Source: Candidatus Gastranaerophilales bacterium (GTDB lineage Bacteria; Cyanobacteriota; Vampirovibrionia; Gastranaerophilales; Gastranaerophilaceae). Taken from it: a stretch of DNA of 64,000 nucleotides. Within the stretch, counting starts at the first letter, position 1. Each line of letters begins with the position of its first letter. This document shows positions 36,596-45,309 of the stretch, in pieces. The notes beneath the pieces were generated by a model. It saw only the letters and a program-made list of their open reading frames with translations. It was not told the DNA's origin and ran no database searches. The DNA is taken from assembly GCA_900766355.1 (NCBI GenBank), contig CAAFVD010000094.1, positions 40,782 to 104,781 on the forward strand, given 5' to 3'. The position numbers were made by a program, and so were the translations under genes.

Positions 36596-38418
36596 AAACA
36601 CCTTTTTTAACAAAAATAAAAGATACTCCATTAATATTTGATGGAGCGATGGGTACAGTAATATATGAAAAAGGTATTTTCTTAAATGCTTGTTATGATG
36701 AACTAAACTTAACTAATCCTGATTTGATAAAATCTATTCACCAAAGTTATGTTGATGCTGGTGCTGATGTAATATTAACAAATACTTTTGGTGCAAATAG
36801 AATAAAACTAGAAAAATATGGTCTAGCTGATAAAGTAAAAGAAATAAATATTGCAGGAGTAAAGCTTGCTCGTTCAACAAGTGAAGATGTTTATGTTCTG
36901 GCGTCAATAGGTTCTAATTTAAGTAGTGGTGAAATATTAACCTCTGAAAACCTTGAAAGAATAAAAGCAAGTTATAAAGAACAAATATCTATTCTTGTTG
37001 ATGCTGGTGTTGACGGAATTATTTTTGAAACTTTTTTTGATGTAGAAGAATTACTTTTGGCTTCAAGTATTGCGAAAGAGTTTGATATTCCTGTTATTGC
37101 ATCAATGACCTTGACGAAAGAAATGGAAACACCAAGAGGGTTGAGCATTGTTACTGCTCTCAAAAAACTGGATAAATCTCAATCCGTAGATATATTAGGT
37201 TTGAATTGTTCAATAGGTCCTCATGCAATGCTTAGTGCTGTTGAAAAAGTTATTGGTAGTATTTCTAAACCATTAGTTGTTCAACCAAATGCTGGACACC
37301 CTCAAAAACGTGATGGAAGAATGATTTATTTAAGCACTCCTGAATATTTCACTTCGTATTGTAAGAATTATATAAACTTAGGTGTAATGGGCGTAGGTGG
37401 TTGTTGTGGAACTAATGTTGAACATATAAAAGAGATGGCTCGAACTATAAAAGCTTTGACAGGTGTAAAAAAACATGTAGAAATATCTAAAATAGAAGTT
37501 CAAAATACAAATATTGTAGTTACACCAACAATAGAAAAAAGTAATTTTGCCAAAAAGTTGTTCTCAGAGTCTAAAAAGGCTATTTCAATAGAAATAACTC
37601 CACCTCGTTCAGTAGATTTGACACCAATGTTGGAGAAAGTTCAAAAATGTAAAGATGTTGGAGTTGATGCAATAAATATTCCTGACGGTCCTAGGGCAAG
37701 TGCAAGAATTTCTCCTATGGTTGCAGGGGTAATGATTGAACAACAAATTGGTATGGAAGTAATACTACATTATTGTTGTAGAGATAGAAATTTGATTGGT
37801 ATGCAATCTGATATTTTGGGTGGATATGCTGCTGGAATAAAAAATTACCTTGTAATAACTGGTGACCCGCCAAAATTGGGAAATTATCCACAAGCTACTG
37901 CTGTTTTTGATGTAGATGCTGTTGGATTAACAAAAGTAATTCATAACTTGAATCGTGGTGAAGATATTGCTGGGAACGAAATAAATCCTCCAACATCAAT
38001 TTTAATAGGGGTTGGTGCAAACCCTTGTGCAATAAATTTGGAAAATGAAATAAAACATTTTTATAACAAAATTGATGCTGGTGCAGAATATGTAATGACC
38101 CAGCCTGTTTTTGATGCTGACACTCTTTTAAGGTTTATAGATATAACTTCAAAATACAAACAAATACCTGTAGTTGCAGGTATTTGGCCATTAGTATCTT
38201 TGAAAAATGCATTATTTCTAAAGAATGAAGTTCCTGGAGTTGAAATTCCTGACAGGATTATTGAAAGAATGGAAAAAGCTAATACAAAAGAAGATGCTTT
38301 GAAAATTGGTATTGAAATTGCACATGAAATCAAGCAAAAAATTGATTCAAGTGTTCAAGGATATCAGATTAGTGCACCTTTTGGAAAAGTTGATTTAGCG
38401 ATAAATATTATAAACTAA
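36592..38418 (+). CDS. Homocysteine S-methyltransferase / methylenetetrahydrofolate reductase fusion
   Basis: A 608-residue bifunctional protein like Bacillus YitJ. Residues 1-290 are a homocysteine-binding barrel with a zinc-type VGGCCGTNVEHI, and residues about 320-600 are an MTHFR barrel (SIEITPPRS, NIPDGPRASARISPM, TQPVFDADTLLRF). It is coupled to metH by ATGA. The MTHFR half makes methyl-THF for MetH; the second homocysteine barrel duplicates part of MetH and might form an alternative module with its cobalamin domain. No separate metF is seen. Confidence 0.93.
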   Translation: MKTPFLTKIKDTPLIFDGAMGTVIYEKGIFLNACYDELNLTNPDLIKSIHQSYVDAGADVILTNTFGANRIKLEKYGLADKVKEINIAGVKLARSTSEDVYVLASIGSNLSSGEILTSENLERIKASYKEQISILVDAGVDGIIFETFFDVEELLLASSIAKEFDIPVIASMTLTKEMETPRGLSIVTALKKLDKSQSVDILGLNCSIGPHAMLSAVEKVIGSISKPLVVQPNAGHPQKRDGRMIYLSTPEYFTSYCKNYINLGVMGVGGCCGTNVEHIKEMARTIKALTGVKKHVEISKIEVQNTNIVVTPTIEKSNFAKKLFSESKKAISIEITPPRSVDLTPMLEKVQKCKDVGVDAINIPDGPRASARISPMVAGVMIEQQIGMEVILHYCCRDRNLIGMQSDILGGYAAGIKNYLVITGDPPKLGNYPQATAVFDVDAVGLTKVIHNLNRGEDIAGNEINPPTSILIGVGANPCAINLENEIKHFYNKIDAGAEYVMTQPVFDADTLLRFIDITSKYKQIPVVAGIWPLVSLKNALFLKNEVPGVEIPDRIIERMEKANTKEDALKIGIEIAHEIKQKIDSSVQGYQISAPFGKVDLAINIIN

Positions 38419-38419
38419 G

Positions 38420-38803
38420 TTATCGGATTTTTTCTACTTTTTCGCCATCAAAATCAAAGTTTACGTAGTTGTTTTTGATATCATAAACAACTTTTGCTCC
38501 GTCTTTTTTTTCAATAATAATTTCAGGAGTATTATCTTTGTTCAAATCCTCTATTTTTAGAGATTTTGTATCTTCTTGTTTGTATTCTTGCATCATATCT
38601 TGGATTAGTTGTTTATTTTGATAATCATTGTATACATTGGTAGAAGCTATACCAAAACATGCAGAGGCAACTGCAATACCTAAAAGGGTTTTGTCATCAT
38701 ACTTTGTAGTATTGTAATTAGGTTGTGAATGATGAGAATTGGATTTTTTATTGGTTTTTGCGCCAAAATTTGTTACGCTTTGCATAGTTGGTATTATTTT
38801 CAT
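38420..38803 (-). CDS. Unknown small membrane protein with FxG motif
   Basis: A 127-residue protein. The N-terminus carries VTNFGAK (NFG at 12-14), followed by a polar stretch, one membrane-like segment (LLGIAVASACFGIAST, about 42-57) and a soluble C-terminus with IEDLNKDNTPEIII, which resembles an FG-GAP/EF-hand-like D-x-N-x-D loop, then short beta strands. AGGAG ribosome site. The upstream region includes GGCAAAAATGTTTTTTAC, close to the shared 20-bp element. Function unknown. Confidence 0.68.
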   Translation of the reverse strand: MKIIPTMQSVTNFGAKTNKKSNSHHSQPNYNTTKYDDKTLLGIAVASACFGIASTNVYNDYQNKQLIQDMMQEYKQEDTKSLKIEDLNKDNTPEIIIEKKDGAKVVYDIKNNYVNFDFDGEKVEKIR

Positions 38804-38929
38804 ACTAAACTCCTATTTTATTTATTAATAAGATGAATGTTTGTAAAAAACATTTTTGCCAAGATGTAACTATTTATTTACAAAAAAATTGTTTTTTTAT
38901 AATAATGTTAAATTTAGTAAACAAAAAGG

Positions 38930-38958
38930 CAATTTTTTCTTTTGATTTGTTTTATATA
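38930..38958 (+). promoter_or_regulatory. Bipartite promoter-like element, 14-nt spacer (subtilase)
   Basis: GGCAATT (CAATT at 38930-38934), 14 nt, GTTTTATATA (38949-38958). One base shorter in spacing and two mismatches in the second box compared with the main form. The GTG start is 33 nt downstream. Confidence 0.45.
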
Positions 38959-38990
38959 AGAGTGTACAAATTTACCCTTTGGAGTGTGTT

Positions 38991-40097
38991 GTGAGTATTG
39001 GTATAAAAAATCGTGCAAGTATAAAAGTTTTTTCAAACAATATTGGTAAAATGGCTCGTAAGTTAAATAAACAAGCTACACGAGAGTTAGCTTCTGATAA
39101 AGTTGTGTATACATTTCCAAAAGCAACTGCAGAGGATTTGAAAAGATTAACTTCAAAAACTCTTGAGGATTCTTATAAACGTGTGCGTTGGGTAAATCCT
39201 AATGATGGAAAAGTTTATTTTATTTTAGAAAATGGACGTTCAAAAAAAGGAATTTCTGTAAGAATTTTATCTTCTGAAGGTGAATTTATAAAGAATGCTA
39301 AGCTTCAACCTAAAACAGTTGTTGTGTTTGACCAGTTTAAAAATTTAGGTTGGTTACGTAGTTTATTAAAGGGTAAGTTTGAACCAACAGTTTCTCATGG
39401 AGAAGTTGTAGAAACATTTTTAAGAAGAACAAATCCTTTTGTGACGGTTGAACATTTAGAACATAAACAAAACATTTTTGAGTTGTTAAAATATCGTGGT
39501 CGATTACCACAAGACCTTTTGAATAAAAGATTTGAAAAACTAAATAAACAAATGGGAAGAGGTCATAATGTAGATTATATCTCTATTTCGGAAGTTAATG
39601 TTGGTGATATTGGTCATTTGTCTAAAAAACAAGGTCATGTACAAAAAGCAGTTATTCAACAAAATGCCTTTAAAGGGCCTTTGGCTGAAATGAAAGATGT
39701 TTTTTCTTCAATAGTAAAAAAAGGAACAAGAATATTTGCATCTGCAAGTAACGAACATGTTAAACCTCAACAAAAAGTTAATGTTATGCTTGCAATAGAT
39801 GGAGTAGAAGGAGTAGGTGCAATTGTTAAGAATCCAAAAGGTGTACGAATTGCTCCTGATTCAGCTTCAAGAAATTCTATGTTTACTCAACATTATGAAC
39901 AGAAAAATTATCATGGACGTGTTGTTGAAGAAAATGGTAAAATATTAGGTATTAATATAACAGGACAACCCGGTGTTGACGTACCATATAATAAAAAGAA
40001 CCAAAGTTTATTAAGACCAATAGTTGGAACGTCTTTTGCTACTCCTGTTAGAGTTGCAAAGATTGCATTAAATGAAATGATGAAGGGTATTTTATAG
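38991..40097 (+). CDS. Divergent subtilisin-like (S8) serine peptidase
   Basis: The GTG at 38991 follows GGAG by 6 nt, giving 368 residues. The subtilase triad is recognisable but divergent: VVVFDQF for Asp, SHGEVVETF for His, ASASNE for the oxyanion Asn and GTSFATPVRVAKIA for Ser at the C-terminus. There is no signal peptide or propeptide-like leader, so it is either cytoplasmic or exported by another route. About 100 N-terminal Lys-rich residues precede the catalytic part. A variant of the bipartite promoter lies upstream. Confidence 0.75.
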   Translation: MSIGIKNRASIKVFSNNIGKMARKLNKQATRELASDKVVYTFPKATAEDLKRLTSKTLEDSYKRVRWVNPNDGKVYFILENGRSKKGISVRILSSEGEFIKNAKLQPKTVVVFDQFKNLGWLRSLLKGKFEPTVSHGEVVETFLRRTNPFVTVEHLEHKQNIFELLKYRGRLPQDLLNKRFEKLNKQMGRGHNVDYISISEVNVGDIGHLSKKQGHVQKAVIQQNAFKGPLAEMKDVFSSIVKKGTRIFASASNEHVKPQQKVNVMLAIDGVEGVGAIVKNPKGVRIAPDSASRNSMFTQHYEQKNYHGRVVEENGKILGINITGQPGVDVPYNKKNQSLLRPIVGTSFATPVRVAKIALNEMMKGIL

Positions 40098-40112
40098 TAA
40101 TTTGTAATAATC

Positions 40113-40505
40113 CTATTTTTGCAAATAATCGTTAAAACTTTTCTTAACAATTTTGTATCCGCAACCTTCATGTAGTTTTGCGGGATAAAATACTTTTTTT
40201 GAAGGGTACTTCTTGCACATAGGAAGTCGCTTTTCGTAAACAGAACACAAGCCATTGTCTGTAACGTATTTACAAGCAAATATTAGGTTACCTTTATCAT
40301 CTTTTCCTTTTATATAGAATCTTCTATATGATGGGAAAAGAAATTGCATAAACTTGAACTCTTTTTCTGTATAGGTGTCAAAACTATACATATATCGACA
40401 ACATTTGCCACATTTTTTGCATTCGCCTTGTATTTCGTATTCAACTTTTTCTGGTACGAAATATGATAAAAATTCGTTTTTTATGTTTTCTAATATCTCA
40501 AGCAT
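40113..40505 (-). CDS. YkgJ-family cysteine-cluster protein
   Basis: A 130-residue protein with CKKCGKCCRY near residue 30, a lone Cys at FACKYV, CSVYEKRLPMCKKYP and a C-terminal Cys (EGCGYK). This is the Cys spacing of the YkgJ/UPF0153 proteins, which are predicted to bind zinc or an iron-sulfur cluster. Function is not established. It is divergent from the PBP1A unit. Confidence 0.82.
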   Translation of the reverse strand: MLEILENIKNEFLSYFVPEKVEYEIQGECKKCGKCCRYMYSFDTYTEKEFKFMQFLFPSYRRFYIKGKDDKGNLIFACKYVTDNGLCSVYEKRLPMCKKYPSKKVFYPAKLHEGCGYKIVKKSFNDYLQK

Positions 40506-40558
40506 GCTTTACATTATACTCATATTTATTTTTTTTGGTACAATATTAGCATGAAAGA

Positions 40559-40657
40559 GGATTCTAAAAAATCCAAAAGGGGTAAATAAGTTAGTGAGAT
40601 TGTTCCAACTACCGATTAGGGTAAGAGTAAGACAAATTTTGAGATTTTTTAGTCCTA
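40559..40657 (+). ncRNA. Structured leader RNA upstream of PBP1A (candidate)
   Basis: Two segments pair over 19 bases: AGGA..CTAAAAAATCCAAAA (40559-40579) with TTTTG.GATTTTTTAGTCCT (40638-40657), enclosing about 58 nt that contain a TACC/GGTA hairpin. A second hairpin (GATTTCGTGAG / CCCACAAAATC, 40664-40690) follows. A TACAAT -10-like box at 40540-40545 would start transcription just before it. I do not recognise the class; it does not match SRP RNA, tmRNA or a known riboswitch I can recall. A 12-codon ORF (40552-40590) lies within the 5' arm. Confidence 0.45.
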
Positions 40658-40718
40658 TCTGGTGATTTCGTGAGATGTTCCCACAAAATCAAGAGGGAGT
40701 GTATAGAAGGGTAATTGT

Positions 40719-42854
40719 ATGTCTAGATATGTCGTTCCAAAAAGAATGAAAAAGTATAATACACGAGTTTCTCGTTCTTATTCTGAGAATGAAGGTTCTT
40801 TGTTTGATACAGTAAAACGTCTGTTTATTTTAGGTACAGCGTGTTTATTAGCAGGGCTTGTAGCTTTAAAACTCTACCTTGCAATAATACCACCGATTGC
40901 GAATTTATCAGATTTTAAACCTAATATGGTTACAAAATTCTTATCTGCAGATGGTGAAGTTATCAAAACTTTTAATGCGTGTACGTTCTCTAAAGTTGAG
41001 GCAAATCAAATTCCAAAAGAATTAAAAGAAGCAATAGTTGCGACAGAAGATAAAAACTTTTATAATCACCCTGGCTATGACTTGTGTGGTGTTGCTCGTT
41101 CTATGATAGAAAATACTATTGCGGGTCATGTTGTTCAAGGTGGTAGTACAATTACTCAGCAGTTGTCAAGAATGTTGTTCTTATCTAATGAACAGTCTTA
41201 TACACGTAAGATTAAAGAAATTATCATAGCAGCTCAGATAGAAAAATCTATAAGCAAAGACCAAATTTTAACCATGTATCTTAACAATGTTTATTTAGGT
41301 TCAGGTGCTTATGGTGTTGAAGGTGCTGCTCAAATATATTTTGCAAAACATCTAGATCAGCTTACTTTAGCTGAAATTGCCTTGATTGCAGGGTTGCCTC
41401 AAGCACCTTCTGTATATTCACCGTTTAATAATCCTGATTTGGCTATCAAAAGAAGAAATCAAGTTTTACAAAGAATGTATCGTATGAAATATATTGATAA
41501 AAATATGATGGATAGGGCTATGGCTGAAAAATTACATCTTACTAGTATGCCTCAATCATATTTGTTGAATAAAGCTCCATATTTCTGTGATATGGTAATG
41601 CGTGAACTTGAAAAATTAGGTTTTACCGAACAAGAAATCAGTCAAGGCGGGTATAAAATTGTCACAACTTTAGACTATAAAACTCAAGTTAAAACTAATG
41701 AAGCAATTGTTTCAGAATTGAATGCTTATGGTTTAAGAGGTGATAAAAACCAAGCTGCAGTATTTGCTTTTTCTCCAGTAGATGGAAGGATTTTAGCATA
41801 CGCAGGTGGTAAAGATTATTCAAAGAGTCAGTATGATAGAGTTACTCAAGCCGTAAGACCTCCAGGGTCTGCGTTTAAACCATTTATTTATACTGCAGCC
41901 GTAGAAAAGGGTGTTTCACCAAACGATTTGATAGATGATAAACCGTTCACTGCAGGAACATGGAATCCTCATAACTATGGTAACAGATACAGAGGTCAAA
42001 TCTCTGTTTATAAAGCTTTGATGATATCTTCAAATGTTTGTGCAGCCAGATTAATTCAATATGTTGGGGTAAGAGCAGTTATTCAAATTGCAAGAATAAT
42101 GGGTATCACAACACCATTAGAATATGATTATACAATTGCATTAGGTTCAAATGGTGTTAAATTGTATGAATTAACAAGAGCTTATGGTATCTATGCAAAT
42201 GGAGGATTCAAAGTAGAACCTTATGGTATAGAAAGAATTGAATCTTCAAGAGGAAAAGTTCTTTATTCTGCATCTCGTCCTAGAATTACAAAGGTGTTGA
42301 GTTCTGATACTGCAGCAACAATGACTGCAATGTTAAGAACAGTAATTGAACATGGTACAGGTATGGCTGCAAATATCGGTCGTCCGGCTGCCGGTAAAAC
42401 AGGTACAACAGATGATTACAAAGATGCTTGGTTTGTTGGTTATACACCTTCTGTTGTTATGGGTGTTTGGGTTGGTAACGATGACAACACCAAAATGAGA
42501 GGTCTGACAGGTGGTACTGTTCCTGCTCTTATATGGCGTGATATTATGAGAGTTGCAGCAGAAAGTATCGGTAGTGATGACTTCCAATACCCTGAAATTT
42601 CGCTTGACGGTTCAGGTAAAAAATCTAATCCGAAACTAACTTCATCAGATAGCAGAAAGAACTCTGTATATAAAGATTCTCCTGTAGATAATCAAGTTGA
42701 TGAAGTTCCGATGACAGTTGTTACACCTCAACAAAATAAACCTATTGAAGTACCTCAAACAACTGTTCCCGCAAAGACCTACACACAAGCGCCATTACCA
42801 TCGCAACCTGTACAACAAGTTCCGTTGCCAATGGCTACACCAAATATGAATTAG
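40719..42854 (+). CDS. Penicillin-binding protein 1A, bifunctional
   Basis: A 711-residue class A PBP. After a basic cytoplasmic tail, one membrane anchor (about 35-57) precedes the transglycosylase domain (catalytic E110 in ATEDKNFYNHPG; GGSTITQQLSR 141-151) and the transpeptidase domain (SxxK at S384-K387 in PPGSAFKP; SSN; KTGTTDDYKDAWF near 555). The tail after residue 640 is Pro/Gln/Thr-rich and probably extended in the periplasm. It polymerises and crosslinks peptidoglycan. It follows a structured leader and precedes the AICARFT-like gene by 9 bases. Confidence 0.93.
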   Translation: MSRYVVPKRMKKYNTRVSRSYSENEGSLFDTVKRLFILGTACLLAGLVALKLYLAIIPPIANLSDFKPNMVTKFLSADGEVIKTFNACTFSKVEANQIPKELKEAIVATEDKNFYNHPGYDLCGVARSMIENTIAGHVVQGGSTITQQLSRMLFLSNEQSYTRKIKEIIIAAQIEKSISKDQILTMYLNNVYLGSGAYGVEGAAQIYFAKHLDQLTLAEIALIAGLPQAPSVYSPFNNPDLAIKRRNQVLQRMYRMKYIDKNMMDRAMAEKLHLTSMPQSYLLNKAPYFCDMVMRELEKLGFTEQEISQGGYKIVTTLDYKTQVKTNEAIVSELNAYGLRGDKNQAAVFAFSPVDGRILAYAGGKDYSKSQYDRVTQAVRPPGSAFKPFIYTAAVEKGVSPNDLIDDKPFTAGTWNPHNYGNRYRGQISVYKALMISSNVCAARLIQYVGVRAVIQIARIMGITTPLEYDYTIALGSNGVKLYELTRAYGIYANGGFKVEPYGIERIESSRGKVLYSASRPRITKVLSSDTAATMTAMLRTVIEHGTGMAANIGRPAAGKTGTTDDYKDAWFVGYTPSVVMGVWVGNDDNTKMRGLTGGTVPALIWRDIMRVAAESIGSDDFQYPEISLDGSGKKSNPKLTSSDSRKNSVYKDSPVDNQVDEVPMTVVTPQQNKPIEVPQTTVPAKTYTQAPLPSQPVQQVPLPMATPNMN

Positions 42855-42863
42855 AGGATAATA

Positions 42864-43763
42864 ATGGAAAATTTGAATTTTGAATTAATAAAAACATTAG
42901 AACATGGTGCAAATAAACAACAATATGCAACATTAAACAAAACACAAGAAACAGTAGATTATGATACAAAATTTGAACTAACTTTCAATGATGTAGTTGG
43001 AATGACAAAAGCAGTAGAAATCGTTGCTGAATTTTTTGATGTAAAATGTGCAGTATTGGTTAAAAACTCTCGTGTTACGGGAGTAGCTTTAGGTGCAGAC
43101 TTGTCAGAAGCTCTTGTGAAAGCAATAGATTGCAACCCTGTAGATGCTTTATCAGGTACAGTCGCTTTTTCATCTTGTGTTGATAAGAAAACTGCCATGC
43201 AGTTGAGTGCAGGTCATTTAGTTGTTGCTCCAGATTTTGATGATGATGCAATAAAAGTTTTTGATAAAAATTCTGTTCGTTATGTTAAACTAAACACTCC
43301 TTTACAAGAGGTTAAAAACTTTGTTGAAGAAGAAGTTTTGATAACTCCGTTTGGAACATTGGTTCAAGAGTATAATAAAACAGAATTAAGTAAAGATAAT
43401 TTTAAAGTAGTAACTAAACAAAAACCAACAGTTGAACAAATAGAAGATTGTATATTTGCGTGGAAAGTTGCAAAATATGTAAAAAGTAATGCCGTAATTG
43501 TGGCAAAAGATTTTAAAACATTGGCAATTGGTCAAGGTCTACAAAGTCAAGCCGTTGAATTTGCAATGAATTATGCTTGTGATACCGCAAAAGAGGCAGT
43601 AATGGCATCAGATTTGCCAATTACAGTTGCAGATTTTAATGCTGCTGTTCAAAACAGAGTTTCTGTATTTATCCTTCCAGGGGTAACTCAGGAAATTATT
43701 AAACTTGCAGACAAATATGAAAAAATCATTATTACTACAGGTTTTACAACATCATTAAATTAA
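42864..43763 (+). CDS. AICAR transformylase-like protein, degenerate active site
   Basis: A 299-residue homologue of the C-terminal (AICAR formyltransferase) domain of PurH: DCIFAWKVAKYVKSNAVIVAKD is diagnostic. The IMP cyclohydrolase domain is absent. The family KHANPCGVA loop reads VKNSRVTGVA here, so the catalytic His is Asn (N68 after K67), RYGENPHQ is EHGANKQQ, and the C-terminal RHFRH is TGFTTSLN. It is therefore probably inactive as a formyltransferase or altered in substrate. It sits 9 bases after PBP1A and ends at a terminator. Confidence 0.82.
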   Translation: MENLNFELIKTLEHGANKQQYATLNKTQETVDYDTKFELTFNDVVGMTKAVEIVAEFFDVKCAVLVKNSRVTGVALGADLSEALVKAIDCNPVDALSGTVAFSSCVDKKTAMQLSAGHLVVAPDFDDDAIKVFDKNSVRYVKLNTPLQEVKNFVEEEVLITPFGTLVQEYNKTELSKDNFKVVTKQKPTVEQIEDCIFAWKVAKYVKSNAVIVAKDFKTLAIGQGLQSQAVEFAMNYACDTAKEAVMASDLPITVADFNAAVQNRVSVFILPGVTQEIIKLADKYEKIIITTGFTTSLN

Positions 43764-43787
43764 TCAAAATATAATGTAACAAATAGT

Positions 43788-43835
43788 AACCTAAACACTT
43801 GTATTATATATGTGTTTGGGTTATTATTTGTTTTG
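43788..43835 (+). terminator. Terminator after the PBP1A unit
   Basis: CCTAAACAC pairs with GTGTTTGGG across an AT-rich loop, followed by a T-rich tract. Confidence 0.7.
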
Positions 43836-43862
43836 TCAGAAAAGTTAACAACTAAATAATTT

Positions 43863-43891
43863 GCAAAGGACTTAATAGTCCATAGTTTTGC
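43863..43891 (+). promoter_or_regulatory. Leader hairpin before rpsE
   Basis: GCAAA-GGACT-TAAT-AGTCC-(ATAGT)-TTTGC folds as a bulged hairpin, 59 bases before the rpsE start. It could be an autoregulatory ribosomal-protein leader; this is inference. Confidence 0.4.
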
Positions 43892-43949
43892 GTATTTAGT
43901 TTAAATATAAAAGGCTAGAAGTTACACTAAATTTTACGAAAGGTATAAC

Positions 43950-44594
43950 ATGACTGAAGAAAACAAAGAATTAGAAACTGTTGAAGAAGTTACAGTTGCA
44001 GAAGAAACTGTTGCTGAAGCAGCAGAAACAGCAAACGAAGAAGTTGAAGCAGCTAAACCTGCTAGAAGATCTCGTTCAAGAAAGAAAAAAGTAGAAACTA
44101 AAGAAGAAAAACCTGAATCTGAATGGAAAGAACAAGTTGTTCAAATCAGCAGAGTTACTAAGGTTGTTAAAGGTGGTAAAAAATTAAGCTTTAGAGCAAT
44201 CGTTATCGTTGGAAACCAAAAAGGTCAAGTTGGTGTTGGTTGTGCAAAAGCTGCAGAAGTTATCATCGCTATTCAAAAGGCTATTGTTGATGGTAGAAAA
44301 AATCTTATCAATGTTCCTATCTTCAAAACAACAATTCCTCACCCAATCAAAGCTCGTTCAGGCGCTGGTGCTGTAATGCTTAGACCTGCTTCTCAAGGTA
44401 CTGGTATTATCGCTGGTGGTGCAGTTCGTTCAGTATTAGAATTAGCTGGTATTGAAAATATTCTTTCTAAATCATTAGGTTCTAATTCTCCACTTAACGC
44501 AGCTAATGCAACAATTGAAGCTTTAAAATCATTAACTCCATTTGCTGATGTTGCTAAAAAACGTGGCTTGACTATGGCTGAACTTTTAAACTAG
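43950..44594 (+). CDS. rpsE: Ribosomal protein uS5
   Basis: A 214-residue S5 with an N-terminal acidic extension of about 45 residues (Glu/Ala/Thr-rich, then RRSRSRKKK) ahead of the usual double-stranded RNA-binding fold ([34 protein letters not shown]). It heads a four-gene rpsE-rpmD-rplO-secY unit; the usual preceding spc genes (rplF, rplR and so on) are not here. Confidence 0.96.
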   Translation: MTEENKELETVEEVTVAEETVAEAAETANEEVEAAKPARRSRSRKKKVETKEEKPESEWKEQVVQISRVTKVVKGGKKLSFRAIVIVGNQKGQVGVGCAKAAEVIIAIQKAIVDGRKNLINVPIFKTTIPHPIKARSGAGAVMLRPASQGTGIIAGGAVRSVLELAGIENILSKSLGSNSPLNAANATIEALKSLTPFADVAKKRGLTMAELLN

Positions 44595-44645
44595 TCGGGT
44601 AATTTGAATTTTAATATTACATGAAATAATAAGGAATATAATAAA

Positions 44646-44831
44646 ATGACAAAGACAAAACAAATAAAAATAAAACTTGTTAAAAGTTTAATCGGTACTT
44701 CACCAGCTCAAAGAAAAATTGCTGCAGCTCTTGGTTTTTCTAAAAAAGATCAAGTTGTTGAACACCAAGACAGTGCAACAATTATGGGTATGGTAAATAA
44801 AATATCTCATTTAGTATCAATAGTAGATTAA
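44646..44831 (+). CDS. rpmD: Ribosomal protein uL30
   Basis: A 61-residue L30 (IKIKLVKSLIGTSPAQRKIAAALGF). It lies 51 bases after rpsE and 22 before rplO. L30 is generally missing from photosynthetic cyanobacteria and plastids, so its presence fits a basal or non-photosynthetic relative, if the lineage inference is right. Confidence 0.95.
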   Translation: MTKTKQIKIKLVKSLIGTSPAQRKIAAALGFSKKDQVVEHQDSATIMGMVNKISHLVSIVD

Positions 44832-44853
44832 TTAAAGAAAGAGGAATATAACA

Positions 44854-45309
44854 ATGTCAAAAGATAAAATTACTTTAGAAGACTTAAGACCAGCTGAAGG
44901 TTCAACTTCTACACCTAAGAGAGTTGGACGTGGTCGTGCTTCTGGAATGGGTAAAACTTCATCTCGTGGTCACAACGGTGAAGGACAACGTTCAGGAAGA
45001 AGCTCTAAAAGAGGTTTTGAAGGTGGTCAAATGCCTGGTTACAGACAATTACCTAAATTGAAAGGTTTCCAAATCATCAATAAAAGAAATTGGGCTGAAA
45101 TCAATGTTGGCAGACTTGAACAATTAGATATTACTGATATCTCTTTGGAATCATTAAAAGAACTTAGAAAAGTTCACCCTTCAAGCGAAGGTTTGAGAGT
45201 TTTAGGTAATGGTGAAGTTACAAAAGCTCTAAATATTAAAGCAGTATATGTATCACCTTCTGCAAAATCAAAAATTGAAGCAGCTGGTGGAAAGGTTGAG
45301 TTAGTATAA
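44854..45309 (+). CDS. rplO: Ribosomal protein uL15
   Basis: A 151-residue L15: an N-terminal Gly/Arg-rich tail (RVGRGRASGMGKTSSRGHNGEGQR) that threads into 23S rRNA, then the globular GFEGGQMPGYRQLPKLKGF domain. A GAGGAA ribosome site is present. The stop overlaps the secY start in TAATG. Confidence 0.97.
   Translation: MSKDKITLEDLRPAEGSTSTPKRVGRGRASGMGKTSSRGHNGEGQRSGRSSKRGFEGGQMPGYRQLPKLKGFQIINKRNWAEINVGRLEQLDITDISLESLKELRKVHPSSEGLRVLGNGEVTKALNIKAVYVSPSAKSKIEAAGGKVELV

Noticed and set aside
40660..40718. Resemblance of GAGATGTTC to E. coli 6S RNA
   Set aside because: Only nine bases match, and the available length and pairing do not give the 6S shape; reported only as an unknown leader RNA.
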